7,684 nt of DNA from Pseudomonadota bacterium. GTDB lineage: Bacteria > Pseudomonadota > Alphaproteobacteria > Rhizobiales > Xanthobacteraceae. The first letter of the stretch is position 1. Every line of letters begins with the position of its first letter. A program made the position numbers and the translations under genes. Positions 6,836 through 7,684 of this stretch are shown here, in pieces. Location: contig JAJYAH010000312.1 of NCBI GenBank assembly GCA_021779635.1, positions 1-7,684 on the forward strand, in the 5' to 3' direction. The notes below the pieces were generated by a model that saw only the letters and a list, made by a program, of their open reading frames with translations, was not told where the DNA came from and searched no databases.

Positions 6836-7246
6836 CTAAATGCACAGCCGCTGGACGAAGCGCCCGGAGATGGAGATCGACGCAGTCTCGTCGGCCATGA
6901 CGGCGTCCTCCCAGTTTCCTCGGCGCCAACTCAGGACGGCTACCCGACTGCCCTGGTAACGATAGAAGCTGGGATCGGCGGCGGCCGGAAAATCCGTTAC
7001 GTGAAGGGAAAGCACCTTGACGATGCCCGATACCAACTGGTCGTAAACGCTCATCATGAGGCGATGAGCGTCTATAGGGTGTGCGGACAGAACGATAGCT
7101 CCGGTGAGCTGAACGGAGCGCCCCCCAAAGTCCTGAAGCTTCCTTCCCCTTTCACGAACGATCCCCAGGATCTTCGGAACGATCGCGGAGAGTACCGCAT
7201 TCCGATCTCTGATCTTGCTGACCGAACATCCTTGAACAATCTCCAT
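6836..7246 (-). CDS. Uncharacterised 136-residue protein
   Basis: I do not recognise this protein. It has an N-terminal helix with basic residues (KIRDRNAVLSAIVPKILGIVRERGRK), a central part with LTGAIVLSAHPIDAHRLMMS, and a C-terminal part SRVAVLSWRRGNWEDAVMADE. There is no signal peptide or membrane segment, so it should be cytoplasmic. I prefer the minus strand over the overlapping plus-strand frame (6833-7297) because its codons end in G or C far more often. The start at 7246 is chosen because GGAGG (7252-7256) stands five bases before the ATG. Another ATG at 7258 overlaps that site, and extensions to 7411 would run through the inverted repeat. It would be the first gene of a minus-strand group, with the 121-residue gene 42 bases downstream. 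The last residues (GRFVQRLCI) look abrupt, so 3' damage is possible. Confidence 0.55.
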   Translation of the reverse strand: MEIVQGCSVSKIRDRNAVLSAIVPKILGIVRERGRKLQDFGGRSVQLTGAIVLSAHPIDAHRLMMSVYDQLVSGIVKVLSLHVTDFPAAADPSFYRYQGSRVAVLSWRRGNWEDAVMADETASISISGRFVQRLCI

Positions 7247-7251
7247 GATTG

Positions 7252-7256
7252 CCTCC
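7252..7256 (-). promoter_or_regulatory. Ribosome binding site deciding the start at 7246
   Basis: GGAGG on the minus strand, five bases before the ATG at 7246. It lies directly after an earlier in-frame ATG (7258), so the downstream ATG is the more likely start of the 136-residue protein. Confidence 0.55.
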
Positions 7257-7275
7257 ATATCTTTGGTGCACGCCA

Positions 7276-7285
7276 CGACGCGTCG
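7276..7285. repeat. 10-bp perfect palindrome CGACGCGTCG
   Basis: A self-complementary ten-base site 30 bases upstream of the 136-residue gene's start and five bases from the larger inverted repeat. It could be a repressor half of a paired operator or chance in GC-rich DNA. Confidence 0.4.
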
Positions 7286-7290
7286 AATGA

Positions 7291-7317
7291 GCAGTGAGCA
7301 GCTTGTCTGCTCACTGC
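7291..7317. promoter_or_regulatory. 11-bp perfect inverted repeat, candidate operator
   Basis: GCAGTGAGCAG (7291-7301) and CTGCTCACTGC (7307-7317) are perfect reverse complements around a 5-base spacer CTTGT. It lies 45-71 bases upstream of the minus-strand gene starting at 7246 and about 20 bases upstream of the possible plus-strand ORF at 7338, a placement that suits an operator in a shared control region. No T-run follows on either strand, so an intrinsic terminator is less likely. No regulator gene is visible in the window. Alternatives are a leader-RNA hairpin or a recombination site. Confidence 0.5.
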
Positions 7318-7337
7318 CTCCTGTCGCCTCAAGCGGC

Positions 7338-7574
7338 TTGAACAAGCTCCATAGGAGCCGTAACGAGCCTCGGCATGTTGGTCGATGCGACCTGCTCAAG
7401 CCGGAAAGCACCGTTCACCGGGTCCAGATGCGTTATCCGCATCACGAGCTTTCTTGCCGGGTAACAATCGGATACCCGCACGCGCGGCAACGCGCTACGG
7501 TCGTGGACGACGACGATGACCCTGACGATCCCGCCGAGATGGCCGACCGCCCATGCCAGGTCTTCGAAGAATAA
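7338..7574 (+). CDS. Possible small acidic-tailed protein
   Basis: A doubtful gene. The frame reads RHVGRCDLLKPESTVHRVQM, RYPHHELSCRVTIGYPHA and ends with VVDDDDDPDDPAEMADRP, a strongly acidic tail, before a TAA at 7572-7574. Codons from about 7370 onward mostly end in G or C, and this strand looks more protein-like than the Ser-rich reading on the other. The start is unclear: TTG at 7338 (78 residues) has no ribosome site; ATG at 7287 would put the inverted repeat inside the gene; ATG at 7428 would leave 48 residues. It may be the 3' part of a gene broken by recombination. I do not recognise a family. Confidence 0.3.
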   Translation: MNKLHRSRNEPRHVGRCDLLKPESTVHRVQMRYPHHELSCRVTIGYPHARQRATVVDDDDDPDDPAEMADRPCQVFEE

Positions 7575-7639
7575 CCGACTAGGAGCCTGTCCGCATAGTC
7601 GCTGTTCAATTCTGAGCGAGTCTGATTCAACCTTGGGCT
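7575..7639 (+). mobile_element. Probable left end and leader of an IS1182-type element
   Basis: This short stretch separates the acidic ORF from the transposase start and should hold the element's terminal inverted repeat. A candidate begins near GAGCCTGTCCGCATAG (7581-7596), and a similar GAGTCTGATTC occurs at 7617-7627. The matching right end lies outside the window, so the boundary cannot be confirmed. Confidence 0.4.
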
Positions 7640-7684
7640 ATGAGCAAGTATTTTCGCCCCTGGAATATCGATCAGACACTGCTC
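7640..7684 (+). CDS. IS1182-family transposase, N-terminal fragment cut by window edge
   Basis: The first 15 codons read MSKYFRPWNIDQTLL. This is the characteristic opening of IS1182-family (IS5-related DDE) transposases, which continue with a conserved PPS-x-QDFVP stretch. The reading frame is open to the last base, so the gene continues past the right edge. Only a weak purine-rich TTGGG precedes the ATG. The catalytic residues are not in view, so whether the element is intact cannot be judged. Confidence 0.75.
   Translation, partial: MSKYFRPWNIDQTLL

Noticed and set aside
6833..7297. Plus-strand ORF of 154 codons opposite the 136-residue gene
   Set aside because: Its codons end in A or T much more often than the minus-strand reading, and it has no ribosome site; the minus strand has both a GC-rich third position and GGAGG.
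7496..7545. Run of GAC/GAT codons as a microsatellite or tandem repeat
   Set aside because: It is a short, imperfect run that reads as an acidic protein tail (DDDDDPDDP); there is no regular repeat unit beyond this.

Overview
The window looks like an accessory or island segment from an alphaproteobacterium, most likely of the rhizobial group (Hyphomicrobiales). This is inferred from three things: GC-rich codon use, an IS110-type and an IS1182-type transposase of the kind common in rhizobial replicons, and the style of the RecD2 and LivK-like proteins. No rRNA, tRNA or CRISPR array was seen.

Left part (1-2314). About 330 bases without a convincing gene lead into an exported metallo-beta-lactamase-fold hydrolase (334-1401). 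A 9-bp palindrome sits exactly on its stop codon. Then comes the 5' half of an IS110-family element: a hairpin-bearing leader (1402-1518) and a transposase that keeps its DEDD nuclease half but stops matching the family at about 1992. The following 320 bases hold nothing recognised.

Middle part (2315-6254). An intact, orphan LivK-type periplasmic binding protein (2315-3541) faces a decayed cupin gene on the minus strand (3672 to about 4020). The cupin has a one-base frameshift near its 3' end, an Arg in place of a metal-binding His, and a lost or scrambled 5' end. The 5' end runs head-to-head into an intact 737-residue RecD2-type helicase (4041-6254), which is the largest and best-supported gene here.

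Right part (6255-7684). A minus-strand group of small uncharacterised genes runs leftward: a 136-residue protein (7246 to 6836), a 121-residue protein with a HGWSTSRPG motif (6793 to 6428), and a short helical remnant (down to 6278). An 11-bp perfect inverted repeat (7291-7317) and a 10-bp palindrome (7276-7285) lie just upstream of the first gene. A doubtful plus-strand acidic ORF (7338-7574) follows, and the window ends in the first 15 codons of an IS1182-family transposase (from 7640).

The genes do not form one obvious pathway. The picture is a mosaic with IS fragments, two or three decaying genes and a few intact cargo genes. The most open questions are the minus-strand small-gene group with its dyad, and what remains of the IS110 left end, which in the IS110 subgroup encodes a guide (bridge) RNA. 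I found no firm evidence for a new complete biological system.
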